A stretch of DNA of 64,000 bases from a virus, in IMG/VR virus record IMGVR_UViG_3300022872_000001, positions 124,001 to 188,000 of that record; one strand, given 5' to 3'. Below, one piece after another: positions 25,908-34,213 of the stretch. The position numbers were made by a program, and so were the translations under genes. Under the pieces are notes generated by a model that saw only the letters and a list, made by a program, of their open reading frames with translations, was not told where the DNA came from and searched no databases. The stretch's first letter is position 1. Each line of letters starts with the position of its first letter.

Positions 25908-26071
25908 ATGACCAATGTCCCCAATGCCACGGTACAGGTATGCGGGCAATAGGTGGAGCTTGCATTCACGGTATTGCATGTCCTTGTCCAAAGTGTTCCT
26001 GTAGTTGTAGTACCGTACCTGACACCATTAAGATGTATGGAACTGTAACCTATGGTAATGTAAATATCTAG
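25908..26071 (+). pseudogene. Small cysteine-rich zinc protein, apparently frameshifted
   Basis: The ATG at 25908 has an excellent GAGGAAGAATAAC site but gives only 13 residues. The next frame reads CPQCHGTG, then HGIACPCPKCSCSC and 23 more residues to a TAG at 26069. Adding one base near 25915 would give M-T-[K/N]-CPQCHGTG, a typical DnaJ-type zinc knuckle start. Explanations are a one-base deletion, a sequencing error or programmed frameshifting. A shorter product from the ATG at 25940 is also possible. Confidence 0.5.
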
Positions 26072-26107
26072 GGCTAACGGTATCGTCCAAACTTTTAGAA
26101 AGAATCT

Positions 26108-26314
26108 ATGACTTTAAAAAGAGAAATAAGTGAGGCGGAGTTAGACGAGGCTGCTCGTAAGGCTCGGAACTTCATCACACTATCAGGTTCCTTAAACTAT
26201 ACATTGAACGAGGTCATGCGTTCCAACGAACCTGACGGAATATTCAATCTGCTGGGTTCCCTTTCAGATGCCGCAATCGCTGCGGTATTAAAAGAAATTC
26301 GAAACACACAATGA
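26108..26314 (+). CDS. Small helical hypothetical protein
   Basis: 68 residues, predicted all-helical and acidic (ISEAELDEAARKARNFITLS). Weak ribosome site (AGAAAGAA). The stop overlaps the start of the next small gene (ATGA). Function unknown. Confidence 0.5.
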   Translation: MTLKREISEAELDEAARKARNFITLSGSLNYTLNEVMRSNEPDGIFNLLGSLSDAAIAAVLKEIRNTQ

Positions 26315-26424
26315 AAAACGTATTCCTATTTATGGCATGGATAGTAGCTTTATTCGATCATTCAATAGCTGCGATTTTTATAAGCTTCTACGCAGCATGC
26401 ACAGTATTTGGAGAAACACCGTGA
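26311..26424 (+). CDS. Small single-span membrane protein (37 residues)
   Basis: Reads MKNVFLFMAWIVALFDHS and on to TVFGETP: nearly all of it is hydrophobic. ATGA overlap with the gene before and GTGA overlap with the exonuclease after make it a coupled middle cistron, which supports real translation. Function unknown. Confidence 0.5.
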   Translation: MKNVFLFMAWIVALFDHSIAAIFISFYAACTVFGETP

Positions 26425-26972
26425 ACGACATTAGCATAGATTTGGAAACGTTAGGTACACGCTATGATGCACCCATAGTGTCTATAGGAGCTCAAGTATT
26501 TGATCGGAACACTGGTGCTTTAGGTAAAAGCATCTACCTACCCATAGATATAGAATCGTCCCTTTTCTTCGGAAAGGTGGATGCAGCTACACTAAAATAT
26601 TGGATGCAACAGCCGGATAGTGTGAGGGCTATATTCAATTCTCCTACGTATGTACATATACACATTGCCTTAATTCAACTGACCGACCTTATCAAGGAAA
26701 CAGGCCCGGAGGTTAGAGTATGGGGTAATGGTGCAACGTTTGATATCACTATTCTGGAGCACTCCTATTCCAAGGGATTTATAAATCCTCCTTGGGAATT
26801 TCGGTTTATTCGGGATATGCGAACACTGGTTGAAACTGCCAAAGAATTTGGTTTTGATAAGAAGCAAATTCCTTTCGAAGGTGTACCTCATACTGCCTTA
26901 GACGATGCCAAACATCAGGCGAAGGTTATTGCACATTGCTGGCAATTGGTTACAGGAAGGACAAATGAATAA
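26421..26972 (+). CDS. DexA-like 3'-5' exonuclease (DnaQ fold)
   Basis: 183 residues from the GTG at 26421 (TTGGAGAAACACC upstream). Exonuclease I motif is ISIDLETLGTR (D7, E9), motif II lies in VWGNGATFDITILE, motif III is HTALDDAKHQA. T4 DexA has the same layout and degrades single-stranded DNA. It could serve DNA turnover or proofreading. It overlaps the 37-residue membrane protein gene. Confidence 0.85.
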   Translation: MNDISIDLETLGTRYDAPIVSIGAQVFDRNTGALGKSIYLPIDIESSLFFGKVDAATLKYWMQQPDSVRAIFNSPTYVHIHIALIQLTDLIKETGPEVRVWGNGATFDITILEHSYSKGFINPPWEFRFIRDMRTLVETAKEFGFDKKQIPFEGVPHTALDDAKHQAKVIAHCWQLVTGRTNE

Positions 26973-26988
26973 CATACACAGAGGAATC

Positions 26989-27609
26989 ATGAAAACAATT
27001 GTAACCATTACAGGTCCTACCTGCTCAGGTAAGGATTATCTCTTACAATACTTCCTGTATATAGGGTACGCCAAGCTAGTGTCAGTAACGACGCGTCCTC
27101 CTCGTCCAGGGGAGGTAGAAGGGGAAAGCTACTACTTCATAGGCGAGGAAGAATTTGCCGAACTAAAATCCTCGCAAGCATTTAGTCAAACTGTCGAATT
27201 CTCTCAATACAACTATGGTGTAACGTATTCTGAGATTGAGAAGAAATTGGAGGCCCGTAATAATATAGCTTTCGTTATTGTAGAACCTGGCGGCGTTGAT
27301 CAGTACGCCAAGGTTTGCAAGGAATTAGGCTATGGTCATTTCAAGTTATTTGTAGATACCAAACAGGAAATAATTGAAGCACGTATGCAGGATCGGACGG
27401 TATCCCAACTATCCCAAAAGGAGTTATCGGATACCAAAATTGAAGGCATCCTTCGTAGGTATAAGGAAGTAATTACAGGTAAGGAGCGCGATTGGAATAA
27501 ACTACAGGACTGGGATTTAGTCCTAGATGGAACTATGCCTGGTTTCAAAAACCATACCTATTTTCTGAATGCTTACACTGGCACACAGCTATTGCAGGGT
27601 AGTAAATAA
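26989..27609 (+). CDS. Guanylate kinase-like nucleotide kinase
   Basis: 206 residues from the ATG at 26989 (AGAGGAATC upstream); an in-frame ATG at 26965 lies inside the previous gene and is less likely. The P-loop is GPTCSGKD (9-16), followed by VSVTTRPPRPGEVEGESYYF, the GMP-binding segment of guanylate kinases, and a lid helix. Asp replaces the usual Ser/Thr after the P-loop lysine. Expected reaction: GMP + ATP to GDP + ADP, or a related dNMP kinase, feeding phage DNA synthesis. Ends in GSK-stop within an AGTAAATAA motif. Confidence 0.78.
   Translation: MKTIVTITGPTCSGKDYLLQYFLYIGYAKLVSVTTRPPRPGEVEGESYYFIGEEEFAELKSSQAFSQTVEFSQYNYGVTYSEIEKKLEARNNIAFVIVEPGGVDQYAKVCKELGYGHFKLFVDTKQEIIEARMQDRTVSQLSQKELSDTKIEGILRRYKEVITGKERDWNKLQDWDLVLDGTMPGFKNHTYFLNAYTGTQLLQGSK
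27601..27609 (+). promoter_or_regulatory. AGTAAATAA motif upstream of the DnaB-like helicase
   Basis: Coincides with the last codons of the kinase gene, is followed after two bases by GGATACA, and ends 29 bases before the helicase ATG. No -35 box is visible. Confidence 0.35.
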
Positions 27610-27638
27610 CAGGATACACAATCATTCAAGGATAACAA

Positions 27639-28997
27639 ATGGGAATGAAGGTAGTTAGCCCCAAAGCTGAACTTGCCGTACTTCGAGGCATGTGCAATCG
27701 TGATGCAAAGATTGCAGGTACTCTTATTCAAGGAATTGAAAAATCGTATTTCAATATACCTGAATCAATCGAGCTCTTCGAGTCAATTCATAGCTACATG
27801 GCGGACAACGGTTCGCCACCTACGTACAGATTACTGTTAGAAGATCCAGAACTAACGGATGAAGCCCGTTCACACATGCGGGATTCACAGCAGGTAATTA
27901 CGGATATTAAATCAGCAAATAAGGCTATCCGAGTTTTGGATATGTATCGCAAACGTCGCGGTATTGCCAATCTCGTTGAAACAGTTATTAGAGAAAGTTC
28001 GAAGCCTAAGTTTGACGCAGATGATGTGCTACATAAGGCTTCGGAAAGCATTGCGATCATGCGAACCAAAAGAGCAAATGATGATTCGTTCGTTCACTTT
28101 GGTAAGAATGACTCAAGCGAGAAATTAATTAAGTCAATTCTTTACGACGATAATTCTGACCAAATTATCCCTACAGGATTCAAGGCATTCGATGCTGAAT
28201 CAGGAGGATACGCGCGAGGTGCATTAGTAACAATTGGTGCTAATTCAGGTGGCGGTAAATCTGCTACTGCATCTCAATTAGCTATCAATCAAACAAGCAT
28301 GGGTTATAAGGTACTGTTGGTTCCCTTGGAAATGTCCAAATGGGAAATGACGGCACGTATTATGGCTAATGTCACGAAGACAAACTTGACCAATATCTTA
28401 ACTCAGCGTCTATCTACCAATGACCGAGATATTGTCTACAAGAAGATGCGCAAGTGGCGGAAGAACTGTAAAGCCAAGGGAGGGCGTTACACGATCTTTA
28501 AACCGCCTACTGATATGACGATTGAAGAGATCATGGCGTCGATCAGCGCCATCCAATGCGATGTGGTCATAATCGATTATATCTCATTATTGAAAGGCAC
28601 AGATGATGAGAATCAATGGCGTACACTCGGATCTGTGGCACGCTATGCCAAGATCAATGCAGAAAATATGAATAGAGTTAATGTCCTCCTGTGTCAGGTT
28701 TCGGATGAAGGTAAGATTCGTTACGCAGGTGCCATCAAGGAGCATAGCGCCAATTCTTGGATCTGGGTTGCAACTAAGGAAACCAAGGAACTAGGCATCA
28801 ATATTGTGGAGCAGCTTAAGTCACGTAATAGTAAGGCTTTCCCATTCAGACTGAAAACGAACCTGGAGTTCATGCGAATTAAGGATGCGCCTATGGACGA
28901 TTCATTGGGATCAGACCCTGAGGAAACTGCTAGTGGTAAAAAGAAGGGCAAGAAGGAAAAACAACTTAAGAATCTTGCCATGGAATCGGACGTCTAA
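27639..28997 (+). CDS. Replicative DNA helicase, DnaB/gp41-like
   Basis: 452 residues. An N-terminal helical domain (about 1-110) precedes a RecA-fold motor: Walker A IGANSGGGKSA (200-208), Walker B CDVVIIDYISLL (near 308-318), and a QVS switch region in NVLLCQVSDEGK. It unwinds the fork as a ring hexamer. The Lys-rich tail (GKKKGKKEKQLKN) may contact primase or DNA. AAGGA precedes the ATG. No intein is present, although this gene is a frequent intein target in phages. Confidence 0.88.
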   Translation: MGMKVVSPKAELAVLRGMCNRDAKIAGTLIQGIEKSYFNIPESIELFESIHSYMADNGSPPTYRLLLEDPELTDEARSHMRDSQQVITDIKSANKAIRVLDMYRKRRGIANLVETVIRESSKPKFDADDVLHKASESIAIMRTKRANDDSFVHFGKNDSSEKLIKSILYDDNSDQIIPTGFKAFDAESGGYARGALVTIGANSGGGKSATASQLAINQTSMGYKVLLVPLEMSKWEMTARIMANVTKTNLTNILTQRLSTNDRDIVYKKMRKWRKNCKAKGGRYTIFKPPTDMTIEEIMASISAIQCDVVIIDYISLLKGTDDENQWRTLGSVARYAKINAENMNRVNVLLCQVSDEGKIRYAGAIKEHSANSWIWVATKETKELGINIVEQLKSRNSKAFPFRLKTNLEFMRIKDAPMDDSLGSDPEETASGKKKGKKEKQLKNLAMESDV

Positions 28998-29006
28998 AGG
29001 AAAACT

Positions 29007-29690
29007 ATGACACAACTTATCTCGGCGGCGAACTCGAAGTTCACAGGAGGAGCGCTGTCGTACATGATCGAAACAATCTGGCCATCGATGTACTCGAAGC
29101 CTGCAAAGGCCGCGACCTTGGCGGATCGGCACACAAATGAGATATTCTTCATCATGCGTAAGGTGGTGCCGCAGGAGATTGGCATCGAACACGTGGTCGG
29201 CATTACGGGGTTCTTTCTTGATCTTACACAACCTAAGAATATTTATCTACGTTGGACAGGGATTATTCCTAGTGAACGTCGCAAGGGTGTGACTAAGGAT
29301 GCCATGGATATCTTAATCAAGAAACTTCGTATCGAATATCCTGCATATGAGTATCTGATTGAGTTAGTTCCGGACAACGAATATGGAAAAACCGTGGCTT
29401 TACCTTTCTTTTCTGCCTATGGTTTCAAACCACACACAGAGGAAGTTCCTAAAGGTGAGGACGATTCCTGGAATTGTATTCCCTACGCTTTTAGGTTGTG
29501 TGGATCTGAACTGGTAGTAAAAGACATTCACTATGGCATTAAAGCAGGGGATATAGTGGAATCCCCAGGTTGGTACCTTACTGAACTTATAGTTGTAGAC
29601 GTAAATTGGGCTTTAAAAGCAGCGGCAATCAAGTTAGGTAAACACGGATCTACTGTAGTATGGCCTGTTGAAAATTTGAGGAAGATTTAA
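29007..29690 (+). CDS. GNAT-type acetyltransferase
   Basis: 227 residues. Acetyl-CoA binding motif A is recognisable: YLRWTGIIPSERRKGVTKDA, followed by a central helix and FFSAYGFKPH, typical of GNAT enzymes. Target unknown. About the first 70 codons (29010-29220) are distinctly GC-rich, with many TCG, GCG and CGG codons, unlike the AT-leaning remainder and the neighbours. This suggests a recently acquired or recombined 5' end. Confidence 0.68.
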   Translation: MTQLISAANSKFTGGALSYMIETIWPSMYSKPAKAATLADRHTNEIFFIMRKVVPQEIGIEHVVGITGFFLDLTQPKNIYLRWTGIIPSERRKGVTKDAMDILIKKLRIEYPAYEYLIELVPDNEYGKTVALPFFSAYGFKPHTEEVPKGEDDSWNCIPYAFRLCGSELVVKDIHYGIKAGDIVESPGWYLTELIVVDVNWALKAAAIKLGKHGSTVVWPVENLRKI

Positions 29691-29691
29691 C

Positions 29692-30000
29692 GTGAAAATT
29701 TCCATCGATTTTGACGACACAATAACTCGTGATCCTGCCTTCTTTCTTGAGGTAGCCAAACTTGCCTTATCCGCAGGGCATCAACCTATGGTAGTAACGA
29801 TGCGTTATCCATGGGATACAGATGAGAGATTAGGTGACTTCTCCAATATTGGAATTCCTATCTACTATACTTCGCATAAAGCCAAGAAGGAGTATATGTT
29901 CAAACAAGGTATCAATATAGATGTATGGATGGATGATAATCCTGCCTTTATACTTATGGATGCCAAACTACAAACCCAACCAGAGGACTCAAATGAATAA
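29692..30000 (+). CDS. HAD-superfamily phosphatase-like protein
   Basis: 102 residues from a GTG with GAGGAAG upstream. The nucleophile motif is ISIDFDDTITRDP (D6, D8), and the second acid pair is in VWMDDNP. Very short: no cap domain, similar to small phage HAD proteins that act on nucleotide or polynucleotide ends. Substrate unknown. It overlaps the next gene by 8 bases. Confidence 0.65.
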   Translation: MKISIDFDDTITRDPAFFLEVAKLALSAGHQPMVVTMRYPWDTDERLGDFSNIGIPIYYTSHKAKKEYMFKQGINIDVWMDDNPAFILMDAKLQTQPEDSNE

Positions 30001-30373
30001 ATTTAGTAAACCTTCACCTGTAGCGGGTGAATTAAACAATACCGAATCAGAGAAGCAAGAAGCAAATTTCCGCGCAGCAATGACGCGGCACCACGCAGAA
30101 TGGGAAACAGTATATCCCAAGCGTACCGTTGATCTGTATCGGCATATGTTCGTGGAAGGTGTACGCGAAGGCATTAATAGCCTGACTAATGCGACACACT
30201 ACCACCCTACAATACTTACCAAGGAAGAACTACAGGCGAAGATCAAAGCGGGTACCTATATTGGGCCTGTAGTACATCATGATGGATTGGGAAATGTATT
30301 CGTAGGTAACTTAGAATGTGTACCAAGCAATCCAGAAGGTACGGTTGATGTCTTTCCAACCCAAAAGGCGTAA
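29993..30373 (+). CDS. Hypothetical protein
   Basis: 126 residues from the ATG at 29993 (GAGGACTCAA upstream) rather than earlier in-frame starts inside the HAD gene. Helical N-terminal half (REAMTRHHAEW-like, Arg/His-rich) and a Gly-containing C-terminal half (TYIGPVVHHDGLGNVFVGN). No family recognised. Confidence 0.5.
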   Translation: MNKFSKPSPVAGELNNTESEKQEANFRAAMTRHHAEWETVYPKRTVDLYRHMFVEGVREGINSLTNATHYHPTILTKEELQAKIKAGTYIGPVVHHDGLGNVFVGNLECVPSNPEGTVDVFPTQKA

Positions 30374-30400
30374 GGTTAGAATGTATATAAGGAGGAATTC

Positions 30401-30682
30401 ATGACACCCGCCATACAATATCCTGAAGGATTTGAGGTTCATCAACATACCTGCGTAACTACGATTGATCAATGTGCGCGTCTTATGTTGCGTAGAGCCC
30501 AGCAGTCATACAAGGTAGGTGCGATGAGTGCTTACATTGCTGAACGCAAAGCAGCCATAGCTCTGTTTCAAAACGCGGAACTGTGGGCTAACGTATTCAT
30601 CATAGCCTATACATGGCCTGACGATATCACCAAAGCAATCCTTGAGTTGGCTAAGGAAGATAACTTATCTATGTGGAAATGA
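30401..30682 (+). CDS. Small hypothetical protein
   Basis: 93 residues, helical (CARLMLRRAQQSYKVGAMSA). The ribosome site AAGGAGGAATTC is the strongest in the block, so it is probably well expressed. Function unknown. Confidence 0.55.
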   Translation: MTPAIQYPEGFEVHQHTCVTTIDQCARLMLRRAQQSYKVGAMSAYIAERKAAIALFQNAELWANVFIIAYTWPDDITKAILELAKEDNLSMWK

Positions 30683-31038
30683 ATATGCACTATCACGATG
30701 ACACTAGCATAGACCGAGCTATCATATCAGCTGAGTGTATGTCAGTATACAGGCAAAATAGATTTAGACGTATACCTGTTGGATCTATCGCTAAATGGAC
30801 GTGTTCATCAACTGGACACGTGCAGATCGGAGGTGTCTACGTGACGGCAACAGTGCATTTAGATAGGCCGCGTTCAGATAGAGAGCTTGTACAGGCTATG
30901 TTAGACGCGGAAGAGGAGATATTAAAAGATGCCCACAATCCACACATAGCCGAGTATCATGGATGGACATACATTAAGGAGATTAACATGCTGATATGGA
31001 ATTTCCTCGTTGTAGATTTACCAGACACGTGGAAATAG
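30673..31038 (+). CDS. Hypothetical protein, last gene of the replication block
   Basis: 121 residues; start may be at 30673, 30679 or 30685 (three close ATGs; AAGGAAG favours the first). Central beta segment (AKWTCSSTGHVQIGGVYVTA) and an acidic helix. It ends just before a strong terminator. Function unknown. Confidence 0.5.
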   Translation: MEMNMHYHDDTSIDRAIISAECMSVYRQNRFRRIPVGSIAKWTCSSTGHVQIGGVYVTATVHLDRPRSDRELVQAMLDAEEEILKDAHNPHIAEYHGWTYIKEINMLIWNFLVVDLPDTWK

Positions 31039-31042
31039 GAAG

Positions 31043-31080
31043 AGCCCCAGTATCTTTTGACAGATACTGGGGCTTTCTCT
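31043..31080 (+). terminator. Strong intrinsic terminator of the plus-strand replication block
   Basis: Perfect 12-base stem AGCCCCAGTATC / GATACTGGGGCT with an 8-base loop, then TTCTCTTT. It lies 4 bases after the last plus-strand stop and separates the block from the convergent virion genes. Confidence 0.9.
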
Positions 31081-31108
31081 TTGCTGATGAGGATTTGTAA
31101 TCTACCTA

Positions 31109-31162
31109 CTACAGACTTTTCATTTTCTTCATGACTTCGCCGACTTCTTCGATTTTCATCAT
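31109..31162 (-). CDS. Possible 17-residue peptide resembling the KIEA tag
   Basis: ATGATG with AAGGAG just upstream, then MMKIEEVGEVMKKMKSL and TAG. It starts like the tag shared by larger virion-block proteins (MKIEA...). It may be a bare remnant of such a gene or a real micropeptide. It is the last gene of the minus-strand block. Confidence 0.35.
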   Translation of the reverse strand: MMKIEEVGEVMKKMKSL

Positions 31163-31168
31163 GGCTCC

Positions 31169-31603
31169 TTAGATCAGCTTGTTGAGAGTCTTGATAAAAG
31201 CTTTGCAGTTATCAACAGTTACCTGCGCATCTTCCATTTCATACCCAACATTCTTCAAGATGAGCTTGGCTTCACTCGCCAAGTCTTTCTTGAACTTCAC
31301 AAAGCTCTGACCCGAAGCGTTGATGTCATCGCTGGTCTGGTCTTTGCCACCTTTGACATGCCCCAATAGACTGAGACCTCCGCTGCCTGGGCTCAGTGTC
31401 AGGTTACCTACAAACATATCATTGTCCCACTCGACCTCTTGATAGTCGCCGGGGTTTTCTTCAGCATGCTTCACCGCATCCCGTTTGACTTTCTTTGGGG
31501 CACCAAAGATCTTGGTGAGCCACTTCAAAGCTTCCCCTGCATCCACTTCATCAGCAGCTGTAACTTTGCGTGATTGAATACGCATTGCGGCTTCGATTTT
31601 CAT
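31169..31603 (-). CDS. KIEA-tagged putative internal virion protein
   Basis: 144 residues starting MKIEAAMRIQSRKVTAADE. The first 12 residues are the tag shared with nine other proteins here, and the extension through RKVTAADE is nearly identical to the 32574-32798 product. The remaining domain (KWLTKIFGAPKKVKRDA, SGGLSLLGHVKGG) has a weak similarity in layout to the 58268-58666 product (IMGAPKG). Function unknown; packaging in the head is inferred from the tag. Confidence 0.6.
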   Translation of the reverse strand: MKIEAAMRIQSRKVTAADEVDAGEALKWLTKIFGAPKKVKRDAVKHAEENPGDYQEVEWDNDMFVGNLTLSPGSGGLSLLGHVKGGKDQTSDDINASGQSFVKFKKDLASEAKLILKNVGYEMEDAQVTVDNCKAFIKTLNKLI

Positions 31604-31622
31604 ACCTACTCCTAGTTGTTAT

Positions 31623-31649
31623 GAGAAAAGAGGGAGCCGAAACTCCCTC
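31623..31649 (-). terminator. Intrinsic terminator after the 31656-32429 gene
   Basis: On the minus strand, GAGGGAG-TTTCGG-CTCCCTC followed by TTTTCTC, just after the stop of the upstream gene. A compact, convincing rho-independent terminator. Confidence 0.8.
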
Positions 31650-31655
31650 CTTCAA

Positions 31656-32429
31656 TTAAGCTACAGATTCGTGCTCGATCATGTCGATAACTTCCGCCAG
31701 ATATGTTGGGCTGTAACCAAACAACTGTTTGTAGTATTCAATCTGCTGGTTCTTATCTTCCCGCGAGATACCTGCCTTCACGATCTTATTGTGAACCGAA
31801 CGAGGTGTCTTGATACGGTGAATCGAAGCAACCTGGGAAGCCTGCACAATAGTAGGCTGGCGAGTAGCGAACGAAACTACACGCATCTTTTCAGGATTCG
31901 AAGCAACGCAGAAACCGTATTCCATATCGCCTGAGGTAGAAGCAAAAGCCACAAATTCATGGCGAGCCGCAGTAGCCAGAGAGATTTGATGAATCTTAGG
32001 AATGTCCGAACGATGGTTTGTGGAAGCTTCAATCAGGTCAGAAAGGTCTTCCTGACCCTTACGTGCCAGATAACGGCCAGCTGCGCCACTCTTAACCTCC
32101 CACAGAGTTTCATCCGAGTTATCCATAAGGATATTCGAACTCATCACCTTGTAGCCTGCACGCAGTTCGTTATCGTTCTTCACTGCACGGACAGGACGAT
32201 TGGAACGTAGGAAGCCAATAGCGACGCCTTCTTGGACGGTACGGAAGGAATTCTCAACCGGAGCAGCCAGGAACTTCATACGCTGGCACAGAGTATCCTG
32301 AATCTCCTGCTTATCGTAGTCACCTGTGAAAGCAAGGATCACACGAGCCAACTGAGGCCGGATCATCGAGTAATCGGTCATCGACATTGTGTTGGTGCTG
32401 ATATCCCGGGAATTAAATGCTTTAGTCAT
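31656..32429 (-). CDS. Putative virion structural protein
   Basis: 257 residues from the ATG at 32429 (TTGGAGAAAGTA upstream); an upstream TTG is part of the ribosome site. No family recognised. Segments such as VQEGVAIGFLRSNRPVRAV and LWEVKSGAAGRYLARKGQED suggest a compact folded protein. It has its own terminator and flanking KIEA-tagged genes, so abundant late expression is likely. Location in the virion unknown. Confidence 0.5.
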   Translation of the reverse strand: MTKAFNSRDISTNTMSMTDYSMIRPQLARVILAFTGDYDKQEIQDTLCQRMKFLAAPVENSFRTVQEGVAIGFLRSNRPVRAVKNDNELRAGYKVMSSNILMDNSDETLWEVKSGAAGRYLARKGQEDLSDLIEASTNHRSDIPKIHQISLATAARHEFVAFASTSGDMEYGFCVASNPEKMRVVSFATRQPTIVQASQVASIHRIKTPRSVHNKIVKAGISREDKNQQIEYYKQLFGYSPTYLAEVIDMIEHESVA

Positions 32430-32573
32430 TACTTTCTCCAAAAGCGACAGTTTAAACAGATAGGAGTGAGAAAATGCCTACTCGATTGTAGGTCATTGAT
32501 AATATGAAATTGTTGGTTGTTACTTATACCTTGCCGATACCTGCGCTGATGTCTTTCAGCTCCGCCTAAAAAA

Positions 32574-32798
32574 TTAATACAGATTTTCAATTGCATTCAA
32601 AATCTTAAGACTGTCATCCCTTAACTGTTGTATAAAACGTTTTTGAGTAGAGTCATCCTCACTTTTCAAGGCTCTCGTTAAATCCGCAGTTACCTTTGCG
32701 GCGTTTTCGCTTGCACTTTTGAGAAATTTAACTTTTGGTTTTTCGTCTGAGGCCGTGACCTTGCACGACTGAATACGATTTGCTGCTTCGATCTTCAT
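32574..32798 (-). CDS. KIEA-tagged small putative internal virion protein
   Basis: 74 residues: tag MKIEAANRIQSCKVTASDE, then a Lys-rich helical body (KSASENAAKVTADLTRALKS). The tag extension matches the 31169-31603 product, so the two share a recent common 5' end fused to different bodies. The 90-base spacer upstream is AT-rich with no gene seen. Confidence 0.55.
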   Translation of the reverse strand: MKIEAANRIQSCKVTASDEKPKVKFLKSASENAAKVTADLTRALKSEDDSTQKRFIQQLRDDSLKILNAIENLY

Positions 32799-32887
32799 TT
32801 TGTTTCATTCGTTTGTTTGGATTCAATATGGAATTGAAAACTGTAAATTGAGAATTGTTACTACTGGTGAATCTTGAAAAGTGTAAA

Positions 32888-34163
32888 TCAGTTATTAATC
32901 CATTTGAGAATCTTATTCTTCATTTCCTGCTTTGCTCTCTTACCTGTGTGTAATTCCCAATCAGGTTTCTTAGGCGTTGAAAGGATAAAATGAGTAATAG
33001 ATCCTTTGCGCTCACCTTTAACCTTACTGCTATCCTTATTAGGACGCATTACTAATAGAAGAAAAAGGTAGCCCGCTTTCACTACAGCCTTACCTTTCGA
33101 TAATACCACTGGATCTACAGTTGTACCTTTTTCCAAGCCTGCCGTGTACGCACTCTTTACCTCTATATAAAGCTTTTGGTCATTGTGCCTAATACGTAAA
33201 TCTGGATAGTAATAGTGCTCTACCTTGTTTTGCGTATAAATAAAATTGCGCATCTTTTCACATACCAGATATTTTACAGGTATCCCCCATTTTAGGAGAT
33301 AGTGCATTGCCATATCCTCATATCCTTGTACCGAGAAGGTTTTTCCAAAAGCCTCCATGGAATACGTATGATGCAATTTCTTTATATGGGCGGCATAGTG
33401 TTCCGAATTTTGCATCGGATGCTCTACACCATAATTACGCAAATACGTATCCACCACACGCTTTCGGATAGTAGGGCTTGAACTTGCATTATCGAACCTG
33501 TATCTCTTTTGATTGGTATTTCTTGTCTTCTCTTTTAATACAAAGGACTGCATGGAGTTTTCTGCTCCGTATCTTTCCACCATGGTTATTTTGGCTTTCT
33601 TCATGGTTTCAGGATCCTGAAACGGTACCCTATACTTACCTTTGGTCCTGGCGAGTACGGTTTGTTCTTTTTTGCGTTTAACAAGGGAAGATTGGCTAGC
33701 GTTCCTGCGTAGTGTTTCGCATCTTAGCTTGAACTTTGGCGGATTGCGCCGGACGCCTGACACCCAATTTCTTAAGGTTGGTAGCTTCTACCTTCTTCCG
33801 AACCTTTGTGGATTGGGTAGGCCACTTACAGCCACGCCTTGCCAGATTAGTTGCTTCTTTCTTCGCACGAATTACGGGAGAATTCTGTACACAAGAGGTA
33901 GAGCAGTATTCCTTCCAACCTAAATCTAACCTGGCGAAACCCACAGGCCCCTTGCAGGTGACGCAGGTGGATCTTGCACTGGGATTAAGGTATTGGTATA
34001 GGTGCTCTGCCTTAATAACTGCAACCTTAAATTTCTCCTGTAATTTAACCAGAAGTTTTGGATTGTGCGCATCTAAGTATCCGTGAGGTCCGAAGTTCCG
34101 AGGTGCTGCCTCACGGATCTTAAGAATCTTCTTGTACAGCTTTTGTTTTTCTACCGTATTCAT
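32888..34163 (-). pseudogene. PD-(D/E)XK homing endonuclease, split by a frameshift
   Basis: Two overlapping frames give one protein. 33696-34163 encodes the N-terminal 155 residues: zinc-finger CVTCKGPVG...YCSTSC and repeats such as VRKKVEATNLKKLGVRRPAQ. 32888-33763 carries the rest: repeats containing ERYGAENSMQ and YGVEHPMQ, then a SVQGYEDMAMHYLL module and nuclease motif YYPDLRIRH...YIEVKS. The join requires a +1 shift near 33710-33725. Homologous to the intact endonucleases at 35053 and 37148. It follows the tail tube gene and is probably a decaying selfish gene, unless the shift is a sequencing error. Confidence 0.72.
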
Positions 34164-34192
34164 AGTAAACTCCGTATTTGTTTCCTCATACG

Positions 34193-34201
34193 TTATTTAC
34201 T
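34193..34201 (-). promoter_or_regulatory. AGTAAATAA motif upstream of a homing endonuclease gene
   Basis: Minus-strand copy of the motif found before plus-strand replication genes, 29 bases before the ATG at 34163 and after the tail tube stop. It may give the endonuclease its own promoter. Confidence 0.35.
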
Positions 34202-34213
34202 GCTTAGATAATG

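Noticed and set aside
32500-32570. Minus-strand fragment reading AELKDISAGIGKV-stop
   Set aside because: Looks like a gene 3' end, but there is a stop directly before it and no start; too short to call a remnant.
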